Source: Pseudomonadota bacterium (lineage in GTDB: Bacteria > Pseudomonadota > Gammaproteobacteria > Burkholderiales > Rhodocyclaceae). Taken from it: a DNA stretch of 21,049 nt. The translations under genes were made by a program, and so were the position numbers. This document shows positions 7,319 through 15,144 of this stretch, piece after piece. The notes under the pieces were generated by a model. That model made no database searches and was not told the origin of the DNA. It saw only the letters and a list, made by a program, of their open reading frames with translations. Position 1 is the first letter of the stretch. The number at the start of each line of letters is the position of its first letter. The stretch covers positions 1 to 21,049 of the forward strand of contig JAEWVQ010000077.1 of the NCBI GenBank assembly GCA_023459095.1. The letters are read 5' to 3'.

Positions 7319-10300
7319 TTGATCGATGTGATTGTTCCGGTCTATGCCGGTGAGGGATTCGTGCGGCGCTGCCTGGCGTCTGTGCTGGCGGGGGGCGGCG
7401 GTGCGTATGAGCTAGTGGTCGTAGATGATTGCTCGCCGGAGCCGCGCCTGTCCGCATGGCTCGCCGAACTCGCCGAGGCAGGGCGCATCACCTTGCTGCG
7501 CAATGAACGGAACCTCGGATTCACCGGTGCGGTGAATCGTGCGCTGGCTTTGCATCCTGAGCGAGATGTGGTGCTGCTCAACAGCGATACCGAGGTTGCG
7601 GGTGATTGGTTGGCGCGTCTGGCGCGATGTGCCGCGGCGCATCCGGATGCAGGAACGATCACGCCGTTTTCCAACAACGCCACGATCTGCTCCTATCCCT
7701 TCGAGGGATGGACGGGAGAGGTCCCGGGCACCCTTGGGCTGGCTGGGCTGGATGCCGTGTTCGCTCATACCCTGGCGGGGGTGGCGTCCGATCTGCCGAC
7801 CGGGGTGGGTTTCTGCATGTACCTACGGCGAGCCTGTTTAAATCAGGTTGGAACGCTGGATGAAAGGGCATTCGGCAGGGGGTATGGCGAGGAAAACGAT
7901 CTGTGTCGCCGTGCGGCGAAGGCGGGGTGGCGCAATCTGCTGTGCGCGGATGTCTTCGTTTATCACAAAGGCGGAGTGAGTTTCGGTTCGGAGCGGGAGG
8001 CGTTGATGGCTGCGGGGGCGGCGGCGCTGCGCGGCCTCCATCCCGAGTATGACGAACTGGTGCGCAGGTTCATCGCCGCCGATCCGTTGCGGCCCTTGCG
8101 CGATGCTGTAGACCATGCGCGTGTTGCGCTGGGTGATGCGGAGGCTGCGGCCTTGCAGGCCGAGCGCGCCGCCGAGCCTTTGCGCGGCAGGGTGCCTCCT
8201 GGTGTGCCGCGTGTGCTGCGCAGCTATGCGGGAATGGAGCGTTGCCCAGCCGGGTCGCTGCCGCTGCCAGCCGCAGACGCGAGACCCGTCTGGTTGCATC
8301 TCGTCCATGGTTGGGGCGGCGGGACGGAGCGCTGGGTGCGCGACATGGCGGCGGTGGATACGCAGGCACGGCATCTGTGTCTGCGTTCGCGTACCGGGCG
8401 TAATGACGCGGGTGTGCGGCTGGAGCTTCTGGAGCCGGGCGTCTCGGACGCTGTTTTGCTGGCCTGGGACCTGGACGTGCCAATTGGCTTCTGTGCCGTG
8501 ACGCATGCCGGCTGGCGAGCGGTGTTCGATGCGGTGGTGGACGGCTGTGGCGTGCAGGTCGTGGTGGTGTCATCGCTGATCGGACATTCGCTGGAGGTTT
8601 TCGAGCATGACGGGCCGACGATGCTGGTGCTGCACGACTTGTTTCCATTCTGTCCGGCGCTGTTCGGTTGGTATGACGAAGCTTGTGTTGCGTGCGATGG
8701 TGCGCGCCTGCAGCGCTGCTTCGCCGGTAATCGCCTGAACGTGTTCTGGCATCAGGACTTGCCGCAGGCGTGGCTGGCGGTGCGTGAGGCGTTCGCGAGG
8801 GCGTTGGCCGACGGCAATGTGACCGTAGTCGCGCCCAGCACCTCGGTGTTCGAGCGCTATTGCACGCTGATGCCAGGGCTGGCGGTCGCCTCCTGGCATT
8901 GTGTGCCGCATGGTTTGGCGCTGTGTCCGCCGCCGTTAACGCCGCGGAGCAGGCCGGCGGTGCCCGGCGTGACGCGGCGTCTACGGGTGGTGGTGCCGGG
9001 ACGCCTGTCCCCGCACAAGGGGCTGGGGCTGGTGCGTGAGTTGTTGCCTGGTCTAGCGGAGTTCGCGGATGTGCTGCTGCTGGGCAGCGGTGACGCCGGC
9101 AAGGCTTTTGATCAGCTGCCGCACGTACGTGTGGTCGCCGAGTACGAGCCGATGCAGATGGCGGCGCATGTGGCAGCGTTCGGTCCTGATTGTGCGTTGC
9201 TGGCGACCGTGCTCCCGGAGTCCTTCAGCTATACCCTGAGCGAGATGCAGGCGCTGGCGGTGCCGGTGGTCGCGACCGGCTTGGGCGCGTTTGCCGAGCG
9301 TATCGAGGATGGCGTGACCGGGTGGTTGGTTCCGCCCCGCGCGCAGGCGATGCTCGAAACCTTGCGCGCGCTGGCGGAGCAGCCACAACAGGTGGCACGC
9401 GCGGCCGCTGTGTTGCGTGGCCGCCCGGTGAGGACTGCTGCGCAGATGGCCGCCGACTACCATGCCCTGTTGTCCGTATCGGAGGTCGAGGTCGAGCCCG
9501 GAACTCGGGCCTTGCTGTGGCAGACTTTTGCGGGCATCCGCGAGGCCCGTGCCTGGCTTGATCATCGGACGCGGGAGCTGGACGAGGTGCACCGCACTTG
9601 GCAGGCTGCCGATGCAGGCGTGCGTGGCCACGTCGAGGCTTTGGAACGCGCGTTGACCGTGGCGCGTGGCGAGGCCGAGGCGTTGCGCCAACGCTTGGTC
9701 GGCGCCGAGGAAGAGGCAAAGGCATTGCGGACTTCAACCTCGTGGCGCATGACTGCACCGCTGCGCGCCGTGATGAAAGGGCTGCGGGGTTGGCGTGGGG
9801 CCGTGGCGGTTGAGGCCGAAGACCCTGCCCCGGACGTTCGGGCTGACACGGAAGCGTGTGGGCGTGCGATAGCACGAGAGCCATCGAACGACTGGCAGGG
9901 GTTCAGGGGGGGGGCGTTCGCTCAGGACGAGGCAGCCTGGCGCCTGCGTGCCGGACTGCGCCGCGCGTGTCGTGAGGCGTTAGGTGTGCCTGACGCTGCG
10001 CGGTTGGTTGTTGGCAAGGCGGGCGATGACGCCGGTCGTGCATTGCTGGACTTTGCCTGGGCGGCGGAGTCGGTCGGAGCGGTGCGCAATGGGGTGGTCT
10101 TCGTGTGGCTGGGCGGCGGCGAACAGGCGCGGGCCGATGGTTTGGGCGAGATGGTCCGCTTGTCTATCGCTGAACGCAGGGTGTTCGTGCGCGATGCCGT
10201 GGAGTTTGAACGTTGGATGCTGGCAGGAGACATCTACGTCGCTTGTCGGTGCTCGGGCGAGGGAGATCCTGGTGCAGTCGAGGCGCGGGCTCGTGGCTTG

Positions 10301-10426
10301 CCCGTGGTATCGCTTGAGCCGCTGGGCGAATCGGGCGAGAAGGCGGGGCAAGCGTCGAGTGACTTCGCAGCGATTCTTCGTGTGCTGGATACGCTAGCCA
10401 AGCACGATGTGGCGAGGGGCACTTGA
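7319..10426 (+). CDS. Large multi-module glycosyltransferase (GT2 + GT-B/GT4-like + C-terminal half-domain)
   Basis: About 1035 residues. Residues 1-280 are a GT2 (GT-A) domain: IDVIVPVYAGE, VVVDDCSPEP, NLGFTGAVN and the DXD-type LLNSDTEV, with YGEENDLCRRA as the later acidic block. Residues about 320-720 are a GT-B/GT4-like domain with HLVHGWGGGTERWV, VVVPGRLSPHKGLG and the EX7E region PESFSYTLSEMQALAVP (about 632). A helical linker follows (about 735-805), ending in TSTSWRMTAPLRAV, a motif common between modules of glycan-assembly transferases. Residues about 860-1030 resemble only the donor-binding half of another GT4 domain (VVFVWLGGGEQ ... GLPVVSLE). A nine-G run at 9906-9914 lies exactly before this last module. 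The start is taken as TTG 7319 (AGGAG at 7303-7307) because the GT2 core begins at once; GTG 7277 is an alternative. It probably builds the repeat unit with two or more linkages. Confidence 0.85.
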   Translation: MIDVIVPVYAGEGFVRRCLASVLAGGGGAYELVVVDDCSPEPRLSAWLAELAEAGRITLLRNERNLGFTGAVNRALALHPERDVVLLNSDTEVAGDWLARLARCAAAHPDAGTITPFSNNATICSYPFEGWTGEVPGTLGLAGLDAVFAHTLAGVASDLPTGVGFCMYLRRACLNQVGTLDERAFGRGYGEENDLCRRAAKAGWRNLLCADVFVYHKGGVSFGSEREALMAAGAAALRGLHPEYDELVRRFIAADPLRPLRDAVDHARVALGDAEAAALQAERAAEPLRGRVPPGVPRVLRSYAGMERCPAGSLPLPAADARPVWLHLVHGWGGGTERWVRDMAAVDTQARHLCLRSRTGRNDAGVRLELLEPGVSDAVLLAWDLDVPIGFCAVTHAGWRAVFDAVVDGCGVQVVVVSSLIGHSLEVFEHDGPTMLVLHDLFPFCPALFGWYDEACVACDGARLQRCFAGNRLNVFWHQDLPQAWLAVREAFARALADGNVTVVAPSTSVFERYCTLMPGLAVASWHCVPHGLALCPPPLTPRSRPAVPGVTRRLRVVVPGRLSPHKGLGLVRELLPGLAEFADVLLLGSGDAGKAFDQLPHVRVVAEYEPMQMAAHVAAFGPDCALLATVLPESFSYTLSEMQALAVPVVATGLGAFAERIEDGVTGWLVPPRAQAMLETLRALAEQPQQVARAAAVLRGRPVRTAAQMAADYHALLSVSEVEVEPGTRALLWQTFAGIREARAWLDHRTRELDEVHRTWQAADAGVRGHVEALERALTVARGEAEALRQRLVGAEEEAKALRTSTSWRMTAPLRAVMKGLRGWRGAVAVEAEDPAPDVRADTEACGRAIAREPSNDWQGFRGGAFAQDEAAWRLRAGLRRACREALGVPDAARLVVGKAGDDAGRALLDFAWAAESVGAVRNGVVFVWLGGGEQARADGLGEMVRLSIAERRVFVRDAVEFERWMLAGDIYVACRCSGEGDPGAVEARARGLPVVSLEPLGESGEKAGQASSDFAAILRVLDTLAKHDVARGT

Positions 10427-10489
10427 GGCCCGTCGGCATCTTCCATGCGAGGCGAATGAGGCTGGCCAAAGTACGCTGGATGGCGTCGA

Positions 10490-10495
10490 TATAAT
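10490..10495 (+). promoter_or_regulatory. Candidate -10 promoter box before the GT-C/GT2/GtrA group
   Basis: TATAAT at 10490-10495 is a perfect sigma-70 -10 hexamer in an otherwise GC-rich region, 64 bases after the stop of the large glycosyltransferase and 72-87 bases before the likely start of the next gene. No convincing -35 hexamer lies at 16-19 bases upstream, so an activator or weak promoter may be involved. Confidence 0.45.
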
Positions 10496-10566
10496 CCGCT
10501 AAATCAGTGTGGCGGCTGGAAGTGGTTTTCAAAGCCTATGTCTGCTTGGCAGGGCTCAAGTTGGGG

Positions 10567-12204
10567 ATGCTCTGGATGGTGATGTGGAGGCGGATCGGCT
10601 GGGGGGCGCTACTGGCGTGCTGGGGCATTGTGGCTGTTGCATTGCGCTGCTGGCAGTTGGAGGGGCAGTGGCTGATCGATGACGAATGGCATGCTGTTCA
10701 TCGGCTACTGTCTGGCGAGCGCTGGACCGATCTGCTGCTGGCGGTGGGGGTGGCGGATTTCTCCGTCCCGCAGACCCTGTTCTACAAGCTGCTCACCCGT
10801 TACATGGTGGTCGATGAACTGGTGATGCGAGCGCCCATGCTGTTGGCGGGGCTGGCGCTGGTGGGCGCCGGGGCGTGGTGGATGTGGCGCGCAAGAGGGG
10901 CATTGGAGGCGTCGCTGTTCGGTGGCTTGCTGGCCGTGTCGCCGGTGTTGATCTACCAGAGTCGTAATGCCAGGCCCTATGCGATCACGCTGTTTCTGAC
11001 CTGGGTTGCGCTGTGGGCATTGGTGCGCTGGCGGGCGACGGAGGACAGACGTTTCGCCGTGCTGTATGCGGTTTGTGCAGTGATCGCGTGCTGGTTTCAT
11101 GCCGCGGTTGCGCCGTTCGTGCTGCTGCCCCTGGTGTGGGTGTGGGGAGAACGTGTTCACTTCGCGCTGCGCCACGGCGACTGGCGCGCGCCGTGGCGCA
11201 CGACGGTGCTCGGTGGGGCGGTTGCCGTGGGGGTAGGTATCCTGACGGTATGGCCGGCATGGCTGAACCGGGAGTTGATGGCTACCCGGGCCGGGATGGA
11301 TCTGCCGACGGTGGATACTTTCGTTGGCTTCGCGCATTTGCTGGTCGGCCACGAATCCGCATGGGTGGTGGGCGCGTTGCTGCTGCCGGGAGTCTGGGGC
11401 GGGTGGCTGGCTTGGCGCGCACGCGAGCCGCTCGCGGGTCTCGCAGTGGTGGGGTTTGCCGGTGTTGTATTGAGCATTCTGGTGATGCGCCCTGCGTGGG
11501 TGCAGCATCCGATGACTTTTGGTCGATATGTCCTGCCGGTGTGGCCGTTGGTGCTGGGGTGTGTCGCGCTTGGCGTGGCCGATCTAGCCCGGCGCCTGTG
11601 GGAAAGTGGAGGCGTGTGGCGTGTCGTGGCGCCCGGATTGTTGGCGCTGCCACTGTTGTGCCTTACTGGTGAAGTTGTGCGCGAGGTGTTGCGGACACCG
11701 GGCAGCCTGATGTTGCATTCCTGGTACTGGTTTGATTTCCGCCCCTGGAAAAATCCCGTTCGCGAGGATTTCAGATCCCTGTCGCGCTCGTCGTTCTGGG
11801 ACGATTTGGGAAAGCGAGCGCCTGGCAGCGTGCGAGTAGCAGTGGCCGGCCACGCCCTGGAGAGCTATACGCTGGCGGACGTGGCTTGGCTTGGGGGGCA
11901 CCGTCAGTACCTGCTGTCGGGGCAGCGGCAGGGCTTGTGCGGGAGCCCACCCTATGCGGGAGAGGTGGGGGCGGGTCTTGTCAGGCAAGGCAAGGGCTTG
12001 CGTTTGCGCAATGCGGTCGATCTGGCGGACGATGCCGCCTTGCGTCGGGCCGGCGTCGACTACGTGGCCTTCAACCGTAACTTGTTTCCGGGCAGAGGGT
12101 TGGAGGTATTGGATATCGAGACTTGTGTGGAAAAGCTCCGTCTCAGATACGGTGCGCCTGTCTTCGAGGATCCTCATCTGGTGGTTTTTGCAGTGTTCCG
12201 TTGA
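10567..12204 (+). CDS. GT-C-type polytopic glycosyltransferase (GT39/ArnT-like family)
   Basis: About 545 residues with roughly nine to eleven hydrophobic segments over the first 380 residues and a soluble C-terminal periplasmic domain. After the first span comes LEGQWLIDDEWHAVHRLL, whose acidic cluster (DDEW) is where GT-C enzymes keep the catalytic aspartate/glutamate of the first outer loop. SPVLIYQSRNARPYAITLFLTW is very typical of the GT39/PMT-like superfamily. Such enzymes take a sugar from a polyprenyl-phosphate donor on the periplasmic side and add it to a glycan, lipid or protein. The start is uncertain: ATG 10567, 10576 and 10582 all precede the first span, and GTG 10507 is possible. 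The following GT2 and GtrA genes could make and flip the donor. Confidence 0.75.
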   Translation: MLWMVMWRRIGWGALLACWGIVAVALRCWQLEGQWLIDDEWHAVHRLLSGERWTDLLLAVGVADFSVPQTLFYKLLTRYMVVDELVMRAPMLLAGLALVGAGAWWMWRARGALEASLFGGLLAVSPVLIYQSRNARPYAITLFLTWVALWALVRWRATEDRRFAVLYAVCAVIACWFHAAVAPFVLLPLVWVWGERVHFALRHGDWRAPWRTTVLGGAVAVGVGILTVWPAWLNRELMATRAGMDLPTVDTFVGFAHLLVGHESAWVVGALLLPGVWGGWLAWRAREPLAGLAVVGFAGVVLSILVMRPAWVQHPMTFGRYVLPVWPLVLGCVALGVADLARRLWESGGVWRVVAPGLLALPLLCLTGEVVREVLRTPGSLMLHSWYWFDFRPWKNPVREDFRSLSRSSFWDDLGKRAPGSVRVAVAGHALESYTLADVAWLGGHRQYLLSGQRQGLCGSPPYAGEVGAGLVRQGKGLRLRNAVDLADDAALRRAGVDYVAFNRNLFPGRGLEVLDIETCVEKLRLRYGAPVFEDPHLVVFAVFR

Positions 12205-12263
12205 TCGCTAAGCGGAATGCGGTGCCGGAGCATGAATGTTCGTCGGCACTGGAATGGCTTGCT

Positions 12264-12275
12264 TGGCAATTGCCA
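12264..12275. promoter_or_regulatory. Perfect 12-bp palindrome upstream of the GT2 gene
   Basis: TGGCAATTGCCA at 12264-12275 is a perfect palindrome in the 126-base gap between the GT-C gene and the GT2 gene. Its size suits a dimeric transcription factor operator. No copy was noticed elsewhere in the window, and no clear promoter pair was identified around it. Confidence 0.3.
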
Positions 12276-12330
12276 TGACAAGCGCTCGGGATGAATGTCT
12301 TTGTAGTGTTCACATATTTCAGGAGAGTTT

Positions 12331-13098
12331 GTGCTTCAGGGAAATAGGGTCGTCGTGGTGCTGCCCGCCTACCATGCGGCGAAGACAGTCGAAGATACCT
12401 GGCGTGCGCTGCCGACAGACGTGGTCGATGAGGTGATTTTGGTCGATGACGCGAGCACCGATGGCACGGCGGATATCGCTCGTCGCTTGGGGATCACGAC
12501 GATCGTGCATCCGGACAACCGGGGTTATGGCGGGAACCAGAAAACCTGTTACCAAGCAGCGCTGGATGCGGGCGCGGATGTGATCGTGATGGTGCACCCC
12601 GACTATCAGTACGATCCGCGCCTAGTGCCGGCGATGGCGGGCATGATTGCGTCCGGGGTCTACGATGTGGTGCTGGGCTCACGAATCCTGGGAGGCGGAG
12701 CGCTGCGCGGCGGAATGCCGTGGTGGAAATACGTCGCCAATCGAGCGTTGACCTTGATCGAGAATCTGCTGCTCGGGGCGAAACTCTCCGAATACCATAC
12801 CGGATATCGGGCCTACCACCGGCGGGTGCTGGAAACACTCCCGATGGAGCGCAACTCGGACGATTTCGTGTTCGACAACGAATTTCTGGCGCAGGCAATC
12901 GTGGCTGGTTTCCGCATGGGCGAAATTTCGTGCCCGACACGCTACTTTGCCGAGGCGAGCTCGATCAATCTGCGCCGGTCGGTGGTGTATGGGTTCGGTG
13001 TGTTGCGGGTTTCGGTGGAGGCCGCGCTGTGTCGCTGGGGGATGCTTGCGCATCCCCGTTATGCAGCGCGCGCGGCGGACAGACCGTTGCCCGAGTGA
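12331..13098 (+). CDS. Family 2 glycosyltransferase, DPM1-like
   Basis: This 255-residue protein has the polyprenyl-phosphate glycosyltransferase signatures RVVVVLPAYHAAKTVEDTW, EVILVDDASTDGTADIA (about 35-50), NRGYGGNQKTCYQAAL and the DXD-like MVHPDYQYDPRL (about 88-100), plus the later GYRAYHRRVLETLP and FDNEFLAQAI blocks. It probably transfers a sugar from a nucleotide donor to undecaprenyl phosphate on the cytoplasmic face. Unlike phage GtrB it has no C-terminal pair of membrane spans and appears soluble or peripheral. The GTG start at 12331 has AGGAG (12321-12325) at five-base spacing. Its stop overlaps the start of the GtrA-family gene by one base, so the two are coupled. Confidence 0.87.
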   Translation: MLQGNRVVVVLPAYHAAKTVEDTWRALPTDVVDEVILVDDASTDGTADIARRLGITTIVHPDNRGYGGNQKTCYQAALDAGADVIVMVHPDYQYDPRLVPAMAGMIASGVYDVVLGSRILGGGALRGGMPWWKYVANRALTLIENLLLGAKLSEYHTGYRAYHRRVLETLPMERNSDDFVFDNEFLAQAIVAGFRMGEISCPTRYFAEASSINLRRSVVYGFGVLRVSVEAALCRWGMLAHPRYAARAADRPLPE

Positions 13099-13511
13099 TG
13101 CGCATTCGCCCGATTGCCTTGCTGCGTGCGCGGCTGCGCAGCGGTCGCGGTGCCGAACTATTGCGCTACGTCTTCGCTGGTGTGGGCATCACGCTCGCTG
13201 CGCACGGCATCTATCTGCTGCTGCTGTTCGCAGGCCAGGGACCCCATGTGGCATGGGCCCTGTCGTTTGTCTGTGGCACCGTGCTCGGTTACATCGTCCA
13301 TCGGCGCTTCGTTTTCCGGGTGCGGGCACGCCGCCATCACTGGGTGAGTTTTCCGTTGGCCTATGTCTTGCGATTCGGCATCGGGCAAGCTTTGCTGACC
13401 CTGGCTCTGTGGGGGGGGATGAGTGAAGGCTGGGCCGGCTTTGTGGTGAACGTGGCGATGGCGCCGATTGGCTACCTGATGCTCCGGCTGGTATTGCATG
13501 AGCGGGGGTGA
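13098..13511 (+). CDS. GtrA-family membrane protein (putative polyprenyl-phosphate-sugar flippase)
   Basis: This 137-residue protein has the four hydrophobic spans of the GtrA/DPMS family: ELLRYVFAGVGITLAAHGIY, HVAWALSFVCGTVLGYIVHR followed by the family hallmark RRFVFRV, then AYVLRFGIGQALLTLALWGG and FVVNVAMAPIGYLMLRLVLH. GtrA-type proteins are thought to carry lipid-linked sugars to the outer face of the inner membrane. The start ATG overlaps the GT2 stop (TGATG). The frame is open far upstream inside the GT2 gene, but that part is not coding. A run of eight G at 13411-13418 lies near residue 105, before the last span. No terminator follows; the next stretch is a decayed insertion sequence. 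Confidence 0.85.
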   Translation: MRIRPIALLRARLRSGRGAELLRYVFAGVGITLAAHGIYLLLLFAGQGPHVAWALSFVCGTVLGYIVHRRFVFRVRARRHHWVSFPLAYVLRFGIGQALLTLALWGGMSEGWAGFVVNVAMAPIGYLMLRLVLHERG

Positions 13512-13609
13512 TCGGTGGGTCGCCGTGGCGTTGCTAATTTGAGCGAGTGGGAAGGGTGCCCCTGTGATGACGGCCGGCACTGCCGCCGAGCGGAGCGCTG
13601 CGCAGTCCG

Positions 13610-13628
13610 CTGAGAACGCGTGAATTAA
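13610..13628. repeat. Left terminal inverted repeat of IS relic
   Basis: Pairs with the reverse complement of 14227-14245 at 16 of 19 positions, including nine consecutive bases (GTGAATTAA at 13620-13628). Confidence 0.55.
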
Positions 13629-13790
13629 TTGCGGACGATCGAGGCGTGCGCCATGACCGGCGCGATCAGGCCGAGGACGGCTTTGCTGGTGAAGGCGACC
13701 GAGTGGTCGCAGGCGCCGGCGGGGTGCGTTGCTGGCGGAGGTGAATCGCCGCGCGGCGCAGCGCCTTCGGGAGTGCGCCGCGCGCGCTGG

Positions 13791-14196
13791 TCAGCGGGCC
13801 GGTACGGCCTGCAGGGCCGCGGCCCGCATCAGGTTGTGTGCGAGCGCATGCCAGAGCAGTATCGCGCGGGCCTTGTAAATTTCGGCCGCCTCGGCGGTGC
13901 CCATGCGGGCGCGCCAGTAGGCGACGGCTGCTCGCGGCCGGGTCGTCATGCAGCTCCTGCTTGAGCAGCCCGGCCTGCACGGCCCTCCACGGCCTTGATG
14001 CGCGCATACAGCGGCGTCAGCAACGCATCCAGGCGCAGGCACGCAACTCGATCTGGTTGCGCTGCGCCGTCTGCACGCGTGGCCGTCCCGTGGGCGCCTC
14101 GGCAGGCGCCGCCGGCCCTGCGGCCGGAATCGGCAGGTCGTCAAACAACGCAGCGCAACGGTGCGCCTCGGTCGGCGGATTTGGATCGGGCTTCAT
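13791..14196 (-). pseudogene. IS1182-type transposase remnant, frameshifted and internally deleted
   Basis: The minus strand begins with ATG at 14196 and reads MKPDPNPPTEAHRCAALFDD, then RPRVQTAQRNQIELRACA, matching the usual N-terminus of these transposases. A single-base loss near 14034 shifts the frame. The next frame continues LDALL and then jumps to TPLYARIKAVEGRAGRA, showing an internal deletion. After a further frame change the C-terminal part reads VAYWRARMGTAEAAEIYKAR followed directly by LLWHALAHNLMRA and the stop at 13791-13793. The segment that normally lies between those two motifs is missing. The catalytic DDE core is absent, so it cannot be active. Confidence 0.7.
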
Positions 14197-14226
14197 GGCC
14201 TGAACGATATCCGATTCCAGTTGAGG

Positions 14227-14245
14227 TTAATTCACACGTTTTGAG
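14227..14245. repeat. Right terminal inverted repeat of IS relic
   Basis: Contains TTAATTCAC (14227-14235), the reverse complement of the left-end core; overall 16 of 19 positions pair with 13610-13628. It lies 15 bases from the end of the olsA-like gene. Confidence 0.55.
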
Positions 14246-14260
14246 GCGTGTGCTTGCGGG

Positions 14261-15061
14261 TCAGGCGCGTTGCGGCGTGGGCGGGGCTGCGGGGCTGGCG
14301 CCGGTAGTCGCCTCCGCTGCAGGCGCCGCGCCATGGACCCGTACCACCTCTCCAGCCACTGCCTCCCGCGCCGCCAGCGCCAGCCCCTTGCGCGCGGTGC
14401 ACGCACCGGCCGGAAGGGGGGCGGTGGCATGGATGCGGGCGATCAGTTTCCGGTGAGACAGGATGTTGCCGATGCAGGCACCCAAGGTGACGTCGGCGTC
14501 GTAGGCCGGGGCCGCGCTCGGGCGGCCGTCGGCGTCGTGGTAGGTGATCGCCAGCGGCTGCACCGGGTGGCCGGACTCGATCGCCGGTTGCAGCAGCGCG
14601 GCGTGGAAGTGCAGCACGTGGCTGCCGTCGGTGGTGGTGCCTTCGGGAAACACCGCGACGTTGCGCCCGGCCTGCAGCAGGGCGGCGATTTCGCCGTTGA
14701 CGAGCTTCGCGTGGCCGCGGCTGCCGCGGCGCAGGAACACGGTCTCGCTCCGCGCCGCGAGCCAGCCGATCACCGGCCAGTGGCGCACCTCGGCCTTGGA
14801 CACGAAGGCGGCGGGGGCGAGGGCGTTGATCGCGAAAATGTCGATCCACGACACGTGGTTGGCCACCAGCAGCGCGCCGGGCATGACCGGGCGGCCCTCG
14901 ATGCGCAGTTCGAAGCCGAGGATGTCGAGCAGGCGCTGCGACCAGCGCTGACGCAGGCGGCGGTGGGTGGCGTTCGAACTCAGCGGATAGACGAGCGCGA
15001 TGGTGAGCACACCGCGCACCACGTGCCCGGCCAGGCGCAGCGCGCGCCAGGCGCGCAGCAT
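14261..15061 (-). CDS. olsA: PlsC-type 1-acyl-glycerol/lyso-ornithine-lipid O-acyltransferase (OlsA-like)
   Basis: This 266-residue protein has the PlsC acyltransferase motifs: NHVSWID (His69 to Asp74, the HX4D catalytic pair), FLRRGSRG (about 109-116, acceptor-binding motif) and FPEGTTTDG (about 138-146). A hydrophobic N-terminal segment (HVVRGVLTIALVYPL) anchors it to the inner membrane. Its position directly after an OlsB-type gene, in the same direction, supports the second step of ornithine-lipid synthesis: acylation of lyso-ornithine lipid. It could also acylate lysophosphatidic acid. The start is taken as ATG 15061, which lacks a clear ribosome site; TTG about 70 bases upstream is an alternative. 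The frame is open further upstream only because it shadows olsB. The C-terminal 30 residues are Ala/Pro-rich and abut the insertion-sequence relic. Confidence 0.82.
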   Translation of the reverse strand: MLRAWRALRLAGHVVRGVLTIALVYPLSSNATHRRLRQRWSQRLLDILGFELRIEGRPVMPGALLVANHVSWIDIFAINALAPAAFVSKAEVRHWPVIGWLAARSETVFLRRGSRGHAKLVNGEIAALLQAGRNVAVFPEGTTTDGSHVLHFHAALLQPAIESGHPVQPLAITYHDADGRPSAAPAYDADVTLGACIGNILSHRKLIARIHATAPLPAGACTARKGLALAAREAVAGEVVRVHGAAPAAEATTGASPAAPPTPQRA

Positions 15062-15144
15062 GGCCGAGCTGGCGGCGCGCCCGCGTGCGCGGCGGTCGCG
15101 TGGCGCGGCGGCGTTCGGCGGTGAGGCGTGCGGCAAGGGCGAGT

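Larger units (their letters stand above)
13610..14245 (-). mobile_element. Decayed IS1182-type insertion sequence relic
   Basis: A 636-base segment is bounded by imperfect inverted repeats of 19 bp matching at 16 positions (13610-13628 and 14227-14245, sharing GTGAATTAA). Inside, on the minus strand, is a broken transposase with fragments recognisable as IS1182-type. An intact element of this family is roughly three times longer, so most of the interior is lost. No target duplication was found immediately outside the repeats. The rest of the segment (13629-13790) codes for nothing I can recognise. Confidence 0.65.

Noticed and set aside
12244..12264. Possible sigma-54 promoter (GGCAC ... TTGCTT)
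   Set aside because: The GG to GC spacing is 14 rather than the required 10 bases.
13512..13609. Possible small gene after the GtrA-family gene
   Set aside because: No ribosome site, no conserved motif and no stable hairpin; it looks like spacer next to the insertion-sequence relic.
13606..13609. Target-site duplication flanking the insertion-sequence relic
   Set aside because: The bases outside the two inverted repeats do not match, so no duplication can be claimed.
13629..14203. Plus-strand open frames within the insertion-sequence relic
   Set aside because: The recognisable transposase motifs are on the minus strand; plus-strand translations are meaningless.
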